Shown: positions 42,320 to 51,569 of the stretch, one piece after another
How positions within the stretch are numbered: position 1 is the stretch's first letter
Layout: each line of letters begins with the position of its first letter
Assembly: GCF_015355625.1 (NCBI RefSeq)
Contig: NZ_JACLAF010000009.1
Span: forward strand, 1-64,000
Reading direction: 5' to 3'
Origin: Tamlana sp. I1
Lineage (GTDB): Bacteria; Bacteroidota; Bacteroidia; Flavobacteriales; Flavobacteriaceae
DNA: 64,000 nucleotides
Position numbers and translations under genes: made by a program
The notes under the pieces: generated by a model
The model's input: only the letters and a program-made list of their open reading frames with translations
Databases searched by the model: none
What the model was told of the DNA's origin: nothing

Positions 42320-44923
42320 TTATTTTATTTCCTTAGAAGCATTATCTATTAATGTTCTTAAATGTTGTTTATGCGCTTTTGAAGCTAAATCCCCAGATGG
42401 TGAAGCCCAGTTTTTAATGCTATTTAAGTTATATAACACCATAGATTTAGCGTTATTCGAATATTTACTGGCTTGCTTTCCTGTAAGGATGTCAATAAGC
42501 ATATTTGTGTATTCTAACTGTAGGTTTTGTCTAAAAGAATTTACGTTACCAGAGATATCAGATTTAAAAATAGCCTTATTCAAATCGCTCATTACCTCTG
42601 ATAAAGTATAAGTATTTCCGTATAATTCAGAATCAGAAATACGCTGTAATGTATTTGGATGTAAAAGATGATTTAATACATTTTTTTGGTACGTTAATAT
42701 TTGTGTATGAATTTTAGGGTCTTCAGGCGTTCTAAAATTAAAGCCGCGACGTTGCATGGCTAAGTAATTGTATAAATCTGCTGGAGCATTAAATGCGTCT
42801 GGAGCAAACACATAATCGTTTAAAGCTTTCATGGCTCTTTTTTGATCGTTGTAACTAACAGGAGTGTAAGGTTGAGTTCCGCCTTCTTGTCCTGCCATAG
42901 CACGATCTACGTAAACACCTCCAATATATCTTGAAATTATACCTGCAGCACCAGATTTTTGGTCGCTTAATAAATAATAAACGCGTCTAAGCTCTTGATA
43001 AGATTCGTCATTTTTTACAAAATTACTTTTTGCAGTAAGCATTAAGTTTTCACACAATTCAATGCGGTCAATAGAATAACTTATAGCATCATTAGATTGG
43101 TCGTTAATCATCACTCTCGGGTCAATCGCCTTTCCAGGAGAACGCATATCATCGGCATCATTTCCAAAGATAAGTTCTGGTTTTGTCGATTCATTTAATA
43201 AATCGTAACGTTCTTTTCCTGTTTTAAAAGGTGTGTAGCCATATTGAATAGCCCAAATATCGTATGGTCCAACGGCAACATCAGCATACTGCCCTTGTTT
43301 GCTACGGTCTTTAGTAATATTAAGCGTGGCATAATCCATAACAGAGCCTGTTAAACATTTACCTTTTATAAATTCGGCATCGGCAAGTTGTTCAGGAGAA
43401 AATAATTGACTTGCTTTCATGTTATGATTTAAGCCTAAAGTATGTCCGATTTCATGCATAATTAGCGCTAACATCGATTCTTTTTTTACCCTTTCCAACT
43501 CCATATCTGAAGCTCCAGTTGCTGAAGCTACCGCGTTAGCAAACATGATATCGTTGTGCATTGCGTCAGAAAAAGAACAGGATTGAAATTCATCCTCATT
43601 ATGTTCATGGTCATTTCCGTTATAAGGTTTTTGTGCTGTAGCCAAATTGTAAACCTTATCATAAAACACACGGTTTGTAAAATGAACAAATTCAAGCATG
43701 ATGTCGGCACCCAAAATTTGTCCCGTTTTAGGGTTTACAAAGCTAGGGCCGTAGCCTCCAAAAGGTGGTTTTGGAGAAGAGGTCCATCGTAAAACGTTAT
43801 AACGAATATCACCAGCATCCCAATCGGCATCATCGGGTTGTACTTTTACAACCATAGCATTTTTAAAACCTGCTTTTTCAAAAGCCACATTCCATTGTAA
43901 AACACCTTGCTTTATGGTTTCTCGCCACTCTAAAGGCGTCGAGTTTTCAATCCACCAAACAATAGGTTCTTCAGGTTCAGATATAGCTGCTTCAGGATTT
44001 TTCTTTTTTAAATGCCATCTGTGCACTAAATCTCTGTATGGCGTAGAGTTTGTTGCTGTCTGGTCGTCTACTAGTGTTGTAAAGTAACCTACTCGAGGGT
44101 CATCAAATCGCGGTAAATAATCATTTTCTGGCATAGCGATTAAACTGTGATAAACTTTAATGCTAACATTTCTACCATCTGCAACAGCGTTAGAACCTCT
44201 ATTTAAAACCGATGGCGATGAATACACATATTCTACAGCTAAATCGGTGTTCTCTGGGTAATTTTTAATCGCATTAATTTTACTTTTACCTTTGTTTAAA
44301 CTACCAAGTTTAAAATCGGTTGGAGATGCGCCAGGGCGGGTAGGGGATTTGATTTGCTCTAGGGTTTCTCCTAAAAACAAATCGTCTGCATTTATTAAAT
44401 ATTGGCCGTTATCTTTATCATAACTCTCAATTTTAATGCTTGCCATATTACCGTGGCTTGTGTTAGCGCCTTCAGACTTTGCTAACGGACTTTCAGGATC
44501 GAAATAGAAGGCAGTATTTTGAGTTACAAACTCAATTTTATCAAAATATTTATTGATTTTAAAAACTTTAGAGCCTTTGTAAGCACCTCTATTTATTCTT
44601 CCTGCATCCATAACACCATCAACAATTTGGCTGAAATAGATATATTCCTTACCAATTTGGTCTTCAGAAATTAACATTTTTATAGACCCCGTAATGGAAT
44701 CTTGATAAATGGTAAATAATCCTTCTTTTTTGTGACTCGATTTGGTTAATTCGGCAATGGATTTTTTTTTGTCTTTTTTTTCTGAAGCTTTTGTAGAGGC
44801 TTCGGTATCTTCTTTTTTCTTTTTCTTGTTTTTCCGTTGTGCCTCAGAAGGTTGTGTGGATAAAACAAAGATGGATAAACACAATAGGCAAATAAGCCTG
44901 AAAGAATTTTTGGCTGATTTCAT
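42320..44923 (-). CDS. secreted zinc metalloprotease (DUF5117/DUF5118)
   Basis: The 867-residue exported protein has a signal peptide (LICLLCLSIFVLSTQPSEA) followed by a very basic low-complexity stretch of Lys/Glu (about 28-60). A DUF5118-type segment (SITGSIKMLISEDQIG), DUF5117 domain and a metzincin-type zinc site HEIGHTLGLNH (HExxHxxGxxH, about 490) follow. These proteins are common in Bacteroidota and may be periplasmic or secreted. No T9SS sorting domain is visible at the end. Gene stands alone. Confidence 0.9.
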   Translation of the reverse strand: MKSAKNSFRLICLLCLSIFVLSTQPSEAQRKNKKKKKEDTEASTKASEKKDKKKSIAELTKSSHKKEGLFTIYQDSITGSIKMLISEDQIGKEYIYFSQIVDGVMDAGRINRGAYKGSKVFKINKYFDKIEFVTQNTAFYFDPESPLAKSEGANTSHGNMASIKIESYDKDNGQYLINADDLFLGETLEQIKSPTRPGASPTDFKLGSLNKGKSKINAIKNYPENTDLAVEYVYSSPSVLNRGSNAVADGRNVSIKVYHSLIAMPENDYLPRFDDPRVGYFTTLVDDQTATNSTPYRDLVHRWHLKKKNPEAAISEPEEPIVWWIENSTPLEWRETIKQGVLQWNVAFEKAGFKNAMVVKVQPDDADWDAGDIRYNVLRWTSSPKPPFGGYGPSFVNPKTGQILGADIMLEFVHFTNRVFYDKVYNLATAQKPYNGNDHEHNEDEFQSCSFSDAMHNDIMFANAVASATGASDMELERVKKESMLALIMHEIGHTLGLNHNMKASQLFSPEQLADAEFIKGKCLTGSVMDYATLNITKDRSKQGQYADVAVGPYDIWAIQYGYTPFKTGKERYDLLNESTKPELIFGNDADDMRSPGKAIDPRVMINDQSNDAISYSIDRIELCENLMLTAKSNFVKNDESYQELRRVYYLLSDQKSGAAGIISRYIGGVYVDRAMAGQEGGTQPYTPVSYNDQKRAMKALNDYVFAPDAFNAPADLYNYLAMQRRGFNFRTPEDPKIHTQILTYQKNVLNHLLHPNTLQRISDSELYGNTYTLSEVMSDLNKAIFKSDISGNVNSFRQNLQLEYTNMLIDILTGKQASKYSNNAKSMVLYNLNSIKNWASPSGDLASKAHKQHLRTLIDNASKEIK

Positions 44924-45082
44924 AGATTGAATACGATTATTTTAGGATTGAAATCCTAGTTATTTGAATTAGTCGCTATAAAAATACTTAGAATTAAGTC
45001 TATATGTATTTAAAAAAAGTTAAAAAGCGTTAATTCCTTAGAGATTTAGCAAGGTCACGATATTTCTGTATCTTTATTGCAT

Positions 45083-45814
45083 ATGATTAAAGACACCAAA
45101 ATTGCCGTCTTAATTGATGGCGACAATATTCCGGCAAAGTATATTTCTGAAATGATGGAAGAAATTGCCAAATACGGAACCCCGACAATTAAAAGAATTT
45201 ACGGCGATTGGACCAAGCCTTATTTAGCGAAATGGAAAACGATTTTGCTTGAAAACGCTATTACGCCCATACAACAATACGGTTATACCACAGGAAAAAA
45301 TGCGACCGATTCGGCGATGATTATTGATGCTATGGATATTTTATATTCTGAAAAAGTGAATGGCTTTTGTTTGGTATCTTCCGATAGTGATTTTACAAAA
45401 TTAGCCACGCGTTTGCGTGAAGCAGGTTTGGTGGTTTATGGCATGGGCGAAAAGAAAACGCCAAACCCGTTTATTGTGGCCTGCGATAAGTTTATTTACT
45501 TAGAAATTCTGAAAAAAGATTCTGAAAAACTAACCGATGGCACCAAAAAAACAAAGCAGAATTTATACAATATTACTCCAAAAGTGATTCAATTGTTGAA
45601 GCATTCGGTTCAAGATGCAGCCGACGATGATGGTTGGGCTTTTTTAGGCGATGTAGGTTCGTTAATAATTAAAAAGCAACCTAATTTTGATTCTCGTAAT
45701 TTTGGTTTTGAAAAATTAACGCCGCTTTTTAAATCTTTAGATCAATTTGAATTGGAACAACGCGATCAAACAAATGGTCGTTTTAAATTAATTTTTGTGA
45801 AGAATAAGAGTTAG
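45083..45814 (+). CDS. NYN-domain ribonuclease-like protein with C-terminal OST-HTH/LOTUS domain
   Basis: The protein of about 243 residues is started at ATG 45,083 rather than the TTG two codons earlier. The N-terminal NYN (LabA/DUF88, PIN-like) domain has IAVLIDGDN with the first catalytic Asp and ATDSAMIIDAMD and VSSDSDFTKLATRLRE with further acidic residues. A C-terminal segment (about 170-243, VIQLLKHSVQDAADDDGW) fits an OST-HTH/LOTUS RNA-binding domain. The expected role is an RNA endonuclease; targets unknown. It is a single gene. Confidence 0.86.
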   Translation: MIKDTKIAVLIDGDNIPAKYISEMMEEIAKYGTPTIKRIYGDWTKPYLAKWKTILLENAITPIQQYGYTTGKNATDSAMIIDAMDILYSEKVNGFCLVSSDSDFTKLATRLREAGLVVYGMGEKKTPNPFIVACDKFIYLEILKKDSEKLTDGTKKTKQNLYNITPKVIQLLKHSVQDAADDDGWAFLGDVGSLIIKKQPNFDSRNFGFEKLTPLFKSLDQFELEQRDQTNGRFKLIFVKNKS

Positions 45815-45908
45815 ATTTTTAATTGCTATAAATTTGAGTTTGAGTATATATTCGCGGTTTTCACATTTTTTTTAAATGTTTAATTTAAAAATAGTTTAAT
45901 TTTGAAGC

Positions 45909-46271
45909 GTGAAAAATAGTATTAGAATCTGGAACGTTATTTTATTAACTGCAATCTATTGCTTTACAATAGGTCTTGCAGCAAAGTCTATTGTTCCTTC
46001 TAACAACAGCAGTTCTAGAACAACTATTCAAGAAAAGCATTTTTCAACAACGCTTTTTTGTGACACTTCACAGTTTGAATATTCAATAAATGAAGTAAAC
46101 AATTTACCTACCGCAGATTTTGATAAATTATTTAAAGTCTTTTTTGTTGGTACCAAAATCACAGAGCAATTTTTAAAAACAGCATATTCTCAATATGTTA
46201 TCTTATCTAGAAATCTTCTGATTAAACATCGAAAATCAGACGTTATCTTTCCTTTCCATTATTTTTGGTAA
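45909..46271 (+). CDS. hypothetical protein with N-terminal hydrophobic segment
   Basis: The 120-residue ORF starts with GTG 45,909. Residues about 8-27 form a hydrophobic helix (IWNVILLTAIYCFTIGLAA), probably an anchor or signal peptide. The rest is polar with few charged clusters and ends in FPFHYFW. No family is recognised. A hairpin terminator follows. Confidence 0.55.
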   Translation: MKNSIRIWNVILLTAIYCFTIGLAAKSIVPSNNSSSRTTIQEKHFSTTLFCDTSQFEYSINEVNNLPTADFDKLFKVFFVGTKITEQFLKTAYSQYVILSRNLLIKHRKSDVIFPFHYFW

Positions 46272-46283
46272 TTCCTTTTTACT

Positions 46284-46313
46284 AGTCATTTCTATTAAAA
46301 GAAATGACTTTTA
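46284..46313 (+). terminator. terminator after the 45,909 gene
   Basis: AGTCATTTCT and AGAAATGACT form a ten-base stem with a six-base loop followed by TTTT. Confidence 0.7.
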
Positions 46314-46377
46314 ACACGTTAAGCATTGTTCTTCAATAATGCACCAATAATATTATACAAATTTTAAAAAAGTAAAA

Positions 46378-46857
46378 ATGGATTTAGGAAATACCATCGT
46401 TAGTTCTATTCTAGTAGCTATGTGTGCTGCACCAATTATTACAATAGGAGTGGGTAGAAAAAAAAGATATTTAAAAATAATAAGATCATTAACTAATAAC
46501 GCAAAACAAGAAAATTGTGTGATTAATAAACATGAAACTTGTGGCGGTATAGCAATAGGAATTGATACAAACAAAAAGCAGCTTTTCTTCTTTAAACAAT
46601 TAAAAGGAGCTGTAATTGAGCAAAGTATAAACCTTGTGGAATATGAAACCTGTAGGGATAAAAAAATAACATTTAGAAATAAAAGTAATAATCAAAATGT
46701 TATTGAAAAACTAGAATTAATTTTAATTCCTATTGATAAAAACAAGAGAGAAATTGCATTAGAAATTTATAATGCTGATGTAGATATTCAACTTGATGGC
46801 GAGATTATTTTATTAGATAGATGGACTCAAATTATAAATGATTGTATAACACAATAA
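46378..46857 (+). CDS. hypothetical protein with one membrane segment
   Basis: The 159-residue ORF starts at ATG 46,378. A weak hydrophobic segment lies at about residues 6-25 (IVSSILVAMCAAPIITIGVG) and is followed by basic residues, so the protein is probably anchored with a cytoplasmic domain. The domain alternates strands and turns (CGGIAIGIDTNKKQLFFFKQL, then EIALEIYNADVDIQLDGE), possibly beta-rich. No known family is recognised. It is the last gene before a bidirectional terminator. Confidence 0.6.
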   Translation: MDLGNTIVSSILVAMCAAPIITIGVGRKKRYLKIIRSLTNNAKQENCVINKHETCGGIAIGIDTNKKQLFFFKQLKGAVIEQSINLVEYETCRDKKITFRNKSNNQNVIEKLELILIPIDKNKREIALEIYNADVDIQLDGEIILLDRWTQIINDCITQ

Positions 46858-46872
46858 TATAAGAATAATAGT

Positions 46873-46913
46873 AAAACAAAAGCCCTGTATTATAGTATGC
46901 AGGGCTTTGTTTT
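46873..46913. terminator. bidirectional terminator between 46,857 and the oxidoreductase gene
   Basis: AAAACAAAAGCCCTG and CAGGGCTTTGTTTT form a long stem with a T-run on either side, serving both convergent genes. Confidence 0.75.
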
Positions 46914-46945
46914 ATGAGTTATATGAAGTAGGAGCGGAGTAAATT

Positions 46946-47932
46946 CTAGATTTCACCTAAAATTTTATCCATTACCCAACTGGTATGAAGCGCTGTTTCT
47001 CCTGTTGAAGGGTGTGTTTTATCATGATTGTCAAAATAATTTTTCATGTTTTCAACATGAGGAAATTGAATGTGTTTAGGATTTTCTATAAACAAGCTTT
47101 CGTTTTTCGATTCGCTTTTTAATACAATAGGATTATCGTGAAACACCGAAAATTTTATGGTGCCTTTAGATCCATAAATTGTTACTTTATCTAAATGATC
47201 GTGACATCCAAAATTCCAAGTTCCAGAGCCTGTTATACCATTTTCATGCAACCAGGAAGCTGTTACAGCATCTTTTGCGGTATATAATCCTTGCTGATTT
47301 AAGCTAATACCCTGTGCTTCTTTAATATTCCCTAGAAAGAAGGTAAATAAATCCAATTCATGGCTGGCTAAATCATCAAAATATCCAGCAGGAGCTATGT
47401 TTACATCGGTACGCCAATTGTATGTTTTCGATAAATCGGTTTCGCTGGCAGGTTTGCTAAGTAACGCACTTATATGTCTTATGTCACCAATTAAATCAGC
47501 ATCAAGCCATTCCTTTATTTTTAAAAATCTAGGCAGTGATCTACGATAATATGCCACAAATAAAGGTAGTTTTTTAGCTTTGAAAGCTTCATAAACAACC
47601 AAACTATCAGCATAACTAGGCGAAAGCGGTTTTTCTATACAACATGGTTTGCCTGCTTCTGCAACTTTTAAAGCGTAATATTTATGAGTATCTGGAGGTG
47701 TTGCAATATAAACGGCATCAATATTTGGGTCGTTTATAAGTTGATCGGCATCGCTGTAAAAGGTTTCTATGTTATGGCGTTTAGCGTAGTCTTTTGCCTT
47801 ATCGGCGTCTCTGCGCATTACTGCTGCAATATTAAAACCTTTAGTTAGTTTGTATGCAGGGCCACTTTTAACTTCGGTAACATTGCCACAGCCAATAATT
47901 CCCCAATTTATATTTTTATTTAATGCTTTCAT
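46946..47932 (-). CDS. Gfo/Idh/MocA-family oxidoreductase
   Basis: A protein of about 328 residues is started at ATG 47,932, from which the NAD(P)-binding WGIIGCGNVTEVKSG follows directly; an ATG ten codons earlier is less likely. VYIATPPDTHKYYALKVAE and the catalytic-site IEKPLSP are present, and the second domain has AGYFDDLASHELDLFTFF. Substrate is a sugar or inositol-type compound, unknown. It stands alone. Confidence 0.88.
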   Translation of the reverse strand: MKALNKNINWGIIGCGNVTEVKSGPAYKLTKGFNIAAVMRRDADKAKDYAKRHNIETFYSDADQLINDPNIDAVYIATPPDTHKYYALKVAEAGKPCCIEKPLSPSYADSLVVYEAFKAKKLPLFVAYYRRSLPRFLKIKEWLDADLIGDIRHISALLSKPASETDLSKTYNWRTDVNIAPAGYFDDLASHELDLFTFFLGNIKEAQGISLNQQGLYTAKDAVTASWLHENGITGSGTWNFGCHDHLDKVTIYGSKGTIKFSVFHDNPIVLKSESKNESLFIENPKHIQFPHVENMKNYFDNHDKTHPSTGETALHTSWVMDKILGEI

Positions 47933-48059
47933 GATGTTACTTTTGATATTTGGAGTTGACAAAGGTGGATGGTTTTATTAATCTGAACTTGTTTTCAAGT
48001 TTTTATAAATGATTTTAGACATGCTATGATGAAAATGCTTAAATCATTCTTCAAACCAA

Positions 48060-48083
48060 AAAGAGAGCCGTTAAGCTCTCTTT
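48060..48083 (-). terminator. terminator of the yebC-like gene
   Basis: AAAGAGAGC and GCTCTCTTT form a nine-base stem, followed by TTTTT on the minus strand. Confidence 0.7.
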
Positions 48084-48090
48084 ATAATTG

Positions 48091-48810
48091 TTAATCTGTA
48101 CTTTCTTCCATGGTGTGATACACATTCTGAACGTCGTCATCATCATCTAGTTTTTCAAGTAATTTTTCAACATCGGCAGCTTGCTCTGGAGTAAGTTGCT
48201 TTGTTACTTGTGGGATACGTTCAAACCCAGACGATAATATTTCAATATCGCGGCTTTCTAATTCTGCTTGAATGGCACCAAAACTTTCAAAAGGGGCATA
48301 AATTAAAATCCCATCATCATCAGCAAAAACTTCTTCAGCACCAAAATCAATAAACTCTAACTCTAATTCTTCAGGATCTAAACCTTCAGCATTAATTCTA
48401 AAGTTACAAGTATGGTCGAACATGAATACTACCGAACCAGAAGTTCCTAAACTACCGTCACATTTATTAAAATAACTTCTAACGTTAGCTACGGTACGCG
48501 TGTTATTATCGGTTGCTGTTTCTACTAAAACGGCAATACCATGAGGTGCATAACCTTCAAAAACAACTTCTTTATAATCGCCTTGACTTTTATCACTTGC
48601 TTTTTTAATAGCGCGTTCTACGTTGTCTTTTGGCATGTTTACGGCTTTCGCATTTTGTATAACAGCACGTAAACGTGAGTTACTTGCAGGGTCTGGACCA
48701 CCTTCTTTTACAGCCATTACAATATCTTTACCAATACGCGTAAAGGCTTTACTCATGGCAGACCAACGCTTCATTTTTCTTGCTTTTCTAAATTCAAAAG
48801 CTCTTCCCAT
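48091..48810 (-). CDS. YebC/PmpR family protein
   Basis: The 239-residue protein starts MGRAFEFRKARKMKRWSAMSKAF and has GGPDPASNSRLRAVIQNAKAVNMPKDNVERAI, both hallmarks of YebC. Members regulate transcription or assist ribosomes at hard-to-translate motifs. A single gene with its own terminator. Confidence 0.93.
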   Translation of the reverse strand: MGRAFEFRKARKMKRWSAMSKAFTRIGKDIVMAVKEGGPDPASNSRLRAVIQNAKAVNMPKDNVERAIKKASDKSQGDYKEVVFEGYAPHGIAVLVETATDNNTRTVANVRSYFNKCDGSLGTSGSVVFMFDHTCNFRINAEGLDPEELELEFIDFGAEEVFADDDGILIYAPFESFGAIQAELESRDIEILSSGFERIPQVTKQLTPEQAADVEKLLEKLDDDDDVQNVYHTMEESTD

Positions 48811-48955
48811 AATTTGAAGTTTTATTTCGTTATTCCCTCGAATCGCGATAGTTGTCGAGAGGGAATCTATTTTTATTTTTATTCCTGCGAAGACAAGAAT
48901 TTTTTCATCTAAATTTTACTCACGCAAATTTAAAAATATACTAACCAATTACAAA

Positions 48956-49249
48956 TTAATCTTCTTCGGGTTCTACAATATATTCTATGGCTTGCGCTAA
49001 TTCAAAATCCTTTTCGGTAACTCCGTTTGCGCTATGTGTAGACAAAGAAATGGTAAGCACATTATAAACATTGGTCCAATTTGGATGATGATTTAAAGCT
49101 TCACATTCAAAAGCAATTCGGCTCATGGCACTGAAACAATCTTTAAAATTTTCAAATTCAAATTCGCCGTGAATGGCATTGTCGTAATATTCCCAATCTG
49201 GAAAACGAAGTAGTTTTTTCTCTATATCTTGTTCTGAAAGTTTACTCAT
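48956..49249 (-). CDS. 4a-hydroxytetrahydrobiopterin dehydratase
   Basis: The 97-residue PCD/DCoH-type enzyme recycles pterin cofactor. The active-site signature EALNHHPNWTNVYN (HHP with following W) and LSTHSANGVTEKDFELA are visible. Length is standard. Substrate pterins suggest an aromatic amino acid hydroxylase elsewhere in the genome. Confidence 0.93.
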   Translation of the reverse strand: MSKLSEQDIEKKLLRFPDWEYYDNAIHGEFEFENFKDCFSAMSRIAFECEALNHHPNWTNVYNVLTISLSTHSANGVTEKDFELAQAIEYIVEPEED

Positions 49250-49308
49250 AATAGTCTGAATTTATATTGTTTTACAATTTAAGGAATTGAAATTTTAATT
49301 ATGAAAAA

Positions 49309-50148
49309 CTATAATTTTAATTCTGTTAAAATATCGTCACTTTCAAGCTGAAGGTGTTTGGGGAGTTTATTAAATTTTGGTAAAACCGCTAAATACCTTT
49401 CATCATTTGTGGTGTAAACCAGTTTAAAAATAGGTTTTTCCTTCAAATGGTACGAGGCTACTATGTCTTTAATAAAATCGTCGTGATGTACTAAATCTTG
49501 GCTTCCTAAATGAAAAATGCCCGATTTATTGCGGTTTATTATGTAGTGAATTTGTTGTGTGACTTTAAAATCGTTAGTCACATTCATGATTAAATTTGGG
49601 AAGATTTCAACAGGTTCCTTTGCTTTTATAAGATTTAAAATCTCCTGAATTCTTGGTGATTGCGCTCCAAAAACCATAGGTAATCTAATAATAACAACAT
49701 GCTTTTTTGGTAAACGTAGTAGCAAGTTTTCAATTTTTATTTTGAAATGTCCAAAAATGCTAGTGCTATAGGTTTTGTCAAACTCATAACTCGGAAATTT
49801 ACTATAGGCATCAAAAACATTGGCGGATGATAAAAACAGTAATTTGATTTTATTTTGAAGCACATATTCTGCTAGATGCTGATGTAGTAAAACCTGTTTA
49901 GAAAAATCACCCCGAAGGGCTGAAACAATAATAGTTGGTTTTACAATATCAAGGATTTCGTAAATATCATCTTCTTCAAAATTGTACTGAAAAAAATGTT
50001 TATTCTTTTCTAAGGCCGAATTATTTCTGTTAAAAGTTCCAAAGGTTCTAAAATAGGAGCAGAGTTCCTTGTAAATAGCGCCTCCCAAAAAACCACTCGC
50101 ACCAAGAATTAATACCGTATGTTTACTTTCGTTCACCTTCCCCTTCAT
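49309..50148 (-). CDS. RmlD-like NAD(P)-dependent sugar epimerase/reductase family protein
   Basis: The 279-residue extended-SDR protein has the N-terminal nucleotide-binding VLILGASGFLGGAIY and the segment KLLFLSSANVFDAYSKFP, with an RLPMVFGAQSPRI region and NKSGIFHLGSQD towards the substrate domain. The YxxxK catalytic pair is not obvious, so activity may differ. It is close behind gcvT (21-base gap) on the same strand. Confidence 0.8.
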   Translation of the reverse strand: MKGKVNESKHTVLILGASGFLGGAIYKELCSYFRTFGTFNRNNSALEKNKHFFQYNFEEDDIYEILDIVKPTIIVSALRGDFSKQVLLHQHLAEYVLQNKIKLLFLSSANVFDAYSKFPSYEFDKTYSTSIFGHFKIKIENLLLRLPKKHVVIIRLPMVFGAQSPRIQEILNLIKAKEPVEIFPNLIMNVTNDFKVTQQIHYIINRNKSGIFHLGSQDLVHHDDFIKDIVASYHLKEKPIFKLVYTTNDERYLAVLPKFNKLPKHLQLESDDILTELKL

Positions 50149-50169
50149 TTAAAAACCAATAAAATACGT

Positions 50170-51252
50170 TTACCCTTTATAAAACGGTAATTTAATAACG
50201 GTTGCAGGCACCGCGTTTTTTCTAATTTGAATATTTATTTTACTATTTACATCTGAAAAAATGGTTGGTACATATCCTAAACCAATGCCTTTTCCTAAAC
50301 TTGGCGACATGGTGCCAGAAGTAACTACTCCAATTTTTTGACCGTTATGATCTACAATATCATAACCTTGACGAGGTATACCGCGTTCATCTAATTCAAA
50401 GGCGATAAGTTTACGTTTTGGACCGTGTTCTTTTTCAGATTTTAAAGCTTCAGAATTGGTAAAATCTTTAGTGAATTTTGTAATCCAACCTAAACCAGCT
50501 TCAATGGGCGATGTAGTGTCATCTATATCATTTCCATATAAACAATATCCCATTTCTAAGCGTAAAGTATCTCTTGCTGCAAGTCCAATGGGCTTGATGC
50601 CATAATCTGCTCCGGCTTCAAAAACTTTATCCCAAATTTGTTTTACTTCACTGTTTTTACAATATATTTCGAAGCCTCCACTACCTGTATAACCTGTTGC
50701 TGAAATAATAACATGGTCTATACCTGCAAAATCACCAACAATAAAATTATAGAATTTTATAGCCGATAAGTCATGACTGGTAATACTTTGCATGGCTTCA
50801 ATAGCTTTGGGTCCTTGAATAGCTAATAGCGAGTAATCGTTGCTTAAATTTCGCATAGTGGCGCCAACATCATTTTTAGATGAAATCCAGTTCCAATCCT
50901 TTTCTATGTTACTAGCATTTACCACTAATAAGTACGTGTCTTCTTTAATTTTATAGATGATTAAATCATCAACAATTCCGCCATCTTCATTAGGTAAACA
51001 ACTGTATTGCGCCTTACCAATTGTTAATTTTGAAGCATCATTGCTAGAAACTTTTTGAATCAAGTCTAATGCATGCTCACCTTCAATTAAAAACTCACCC
51101 ATATGCGACACATCAAAAACGCCAACAGTATTTCTAACTGTTTCATGTTCACTATTTACCCCTTCATATTGAACAGGCATGTTAAATCCTGCAAAAGGAA
51201 CTAATTTTGCACCAAGGGCAATGTGTGTTTCGGTTAAGGCTGTGTTTTTCAT
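50170..51252 (-). CDS. gcvT: aminomethyltransferase (glycine cleavage T protein)
   Basis: The 360-residue T protein transfers the methylene group to tetrahydrofolate. Motifs: [61 protein letters not shown] and GLGWITKF. Length is standard. A CAAAAGTA (-7 TACTTTTG) lies about 60 bases upstream. Other gcv genes are not adjacent. Confidence 0.95.
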   Translation of the reverse strand: MKNTALTETHIALGAKLVPFAGFNMPVQYEGVNSEHETVRNTVGVFDVSHMGEFLIEGEHALDLIQKVSSNDASKLTIGKAQYSCLPNEDGGIVDDLIIYKIKEDTYLLVVNASNIEKDWNWISSKNDVGATMRNLSNDYSLLAIQGPKAIEAMQSITSHDLSAIKFYNFIVGDFAGIDHVIISATGYTGSGGFEIYCKNSEVKQIWDKVFEAGADYGIKPIGLAARDTLRLEMGYCLYGNDIDDTTSPIEAGLGWITKFTKDFTNSEALKSEKEHGPKRKLIAFELDERGIPRQGYDIVDHNGQKIGVVTSGTMSPSLGKGIGLGYVPTIFSDVNSKINIQIRKNAVPATVIKLPFYKG

Positions 51253-51308
51253 AAAAAATCGATGTTTTTATTCCTATAAAGCGGAAATACGTTACTTTTT
51301 TTCAAAAA

Positions 51309-51316
51309 CAAAAGTA
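51309..51316 (-). promoter_or_regulatory. -7 promoter element for gcvT
   Basis: On the minus strand this reads TACTTTTG, matching TAnnTTTG, 57 bases before the start codon. Confidence 0.4.
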
Positions 51317-51543
51317 TTGAAATTTATCTGGTTTACTGTGGGCGTTAGTTGTTAAATAGCGTTAAATAAAAGATTTGACTTTTTAATTATGACTAAGAAA
51401 ATAAATGTAATTTGTAAGAAATCACGTTGTAATTTCACGAATTATTACATTTAAACAGGTTGAAAATGCATAAATTAATTTTATGTGTGAAATTTTTAGC
51501 AAAAACAAAAAGCCATTATTTGAAATGAAGTTATAATAATACT

Positions 51544-51551
51544 TACATTTG
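51544..51551 (+). promoter_or_regulatory. -7 promoter element deciding the histidine kinase start
   Basis: TACATTTG fits TAnnTTTG and implies transcription from about 51,558. The TTG/ATG codons at 51,549-51,554 would then be untranscribed, so the ATG at 51,570 is the likely start. Confidence 0.45.
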
Positions 51552-51569
51552 ATGTCTCTTAAACTCTCA

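Noticed and set aside
51549-51569. Start of the histidine kinase at 51,549 or 51,552
   Set aside because: A TACATTTG promoter element overlaps these codons; ATG 51,570 is better placed.
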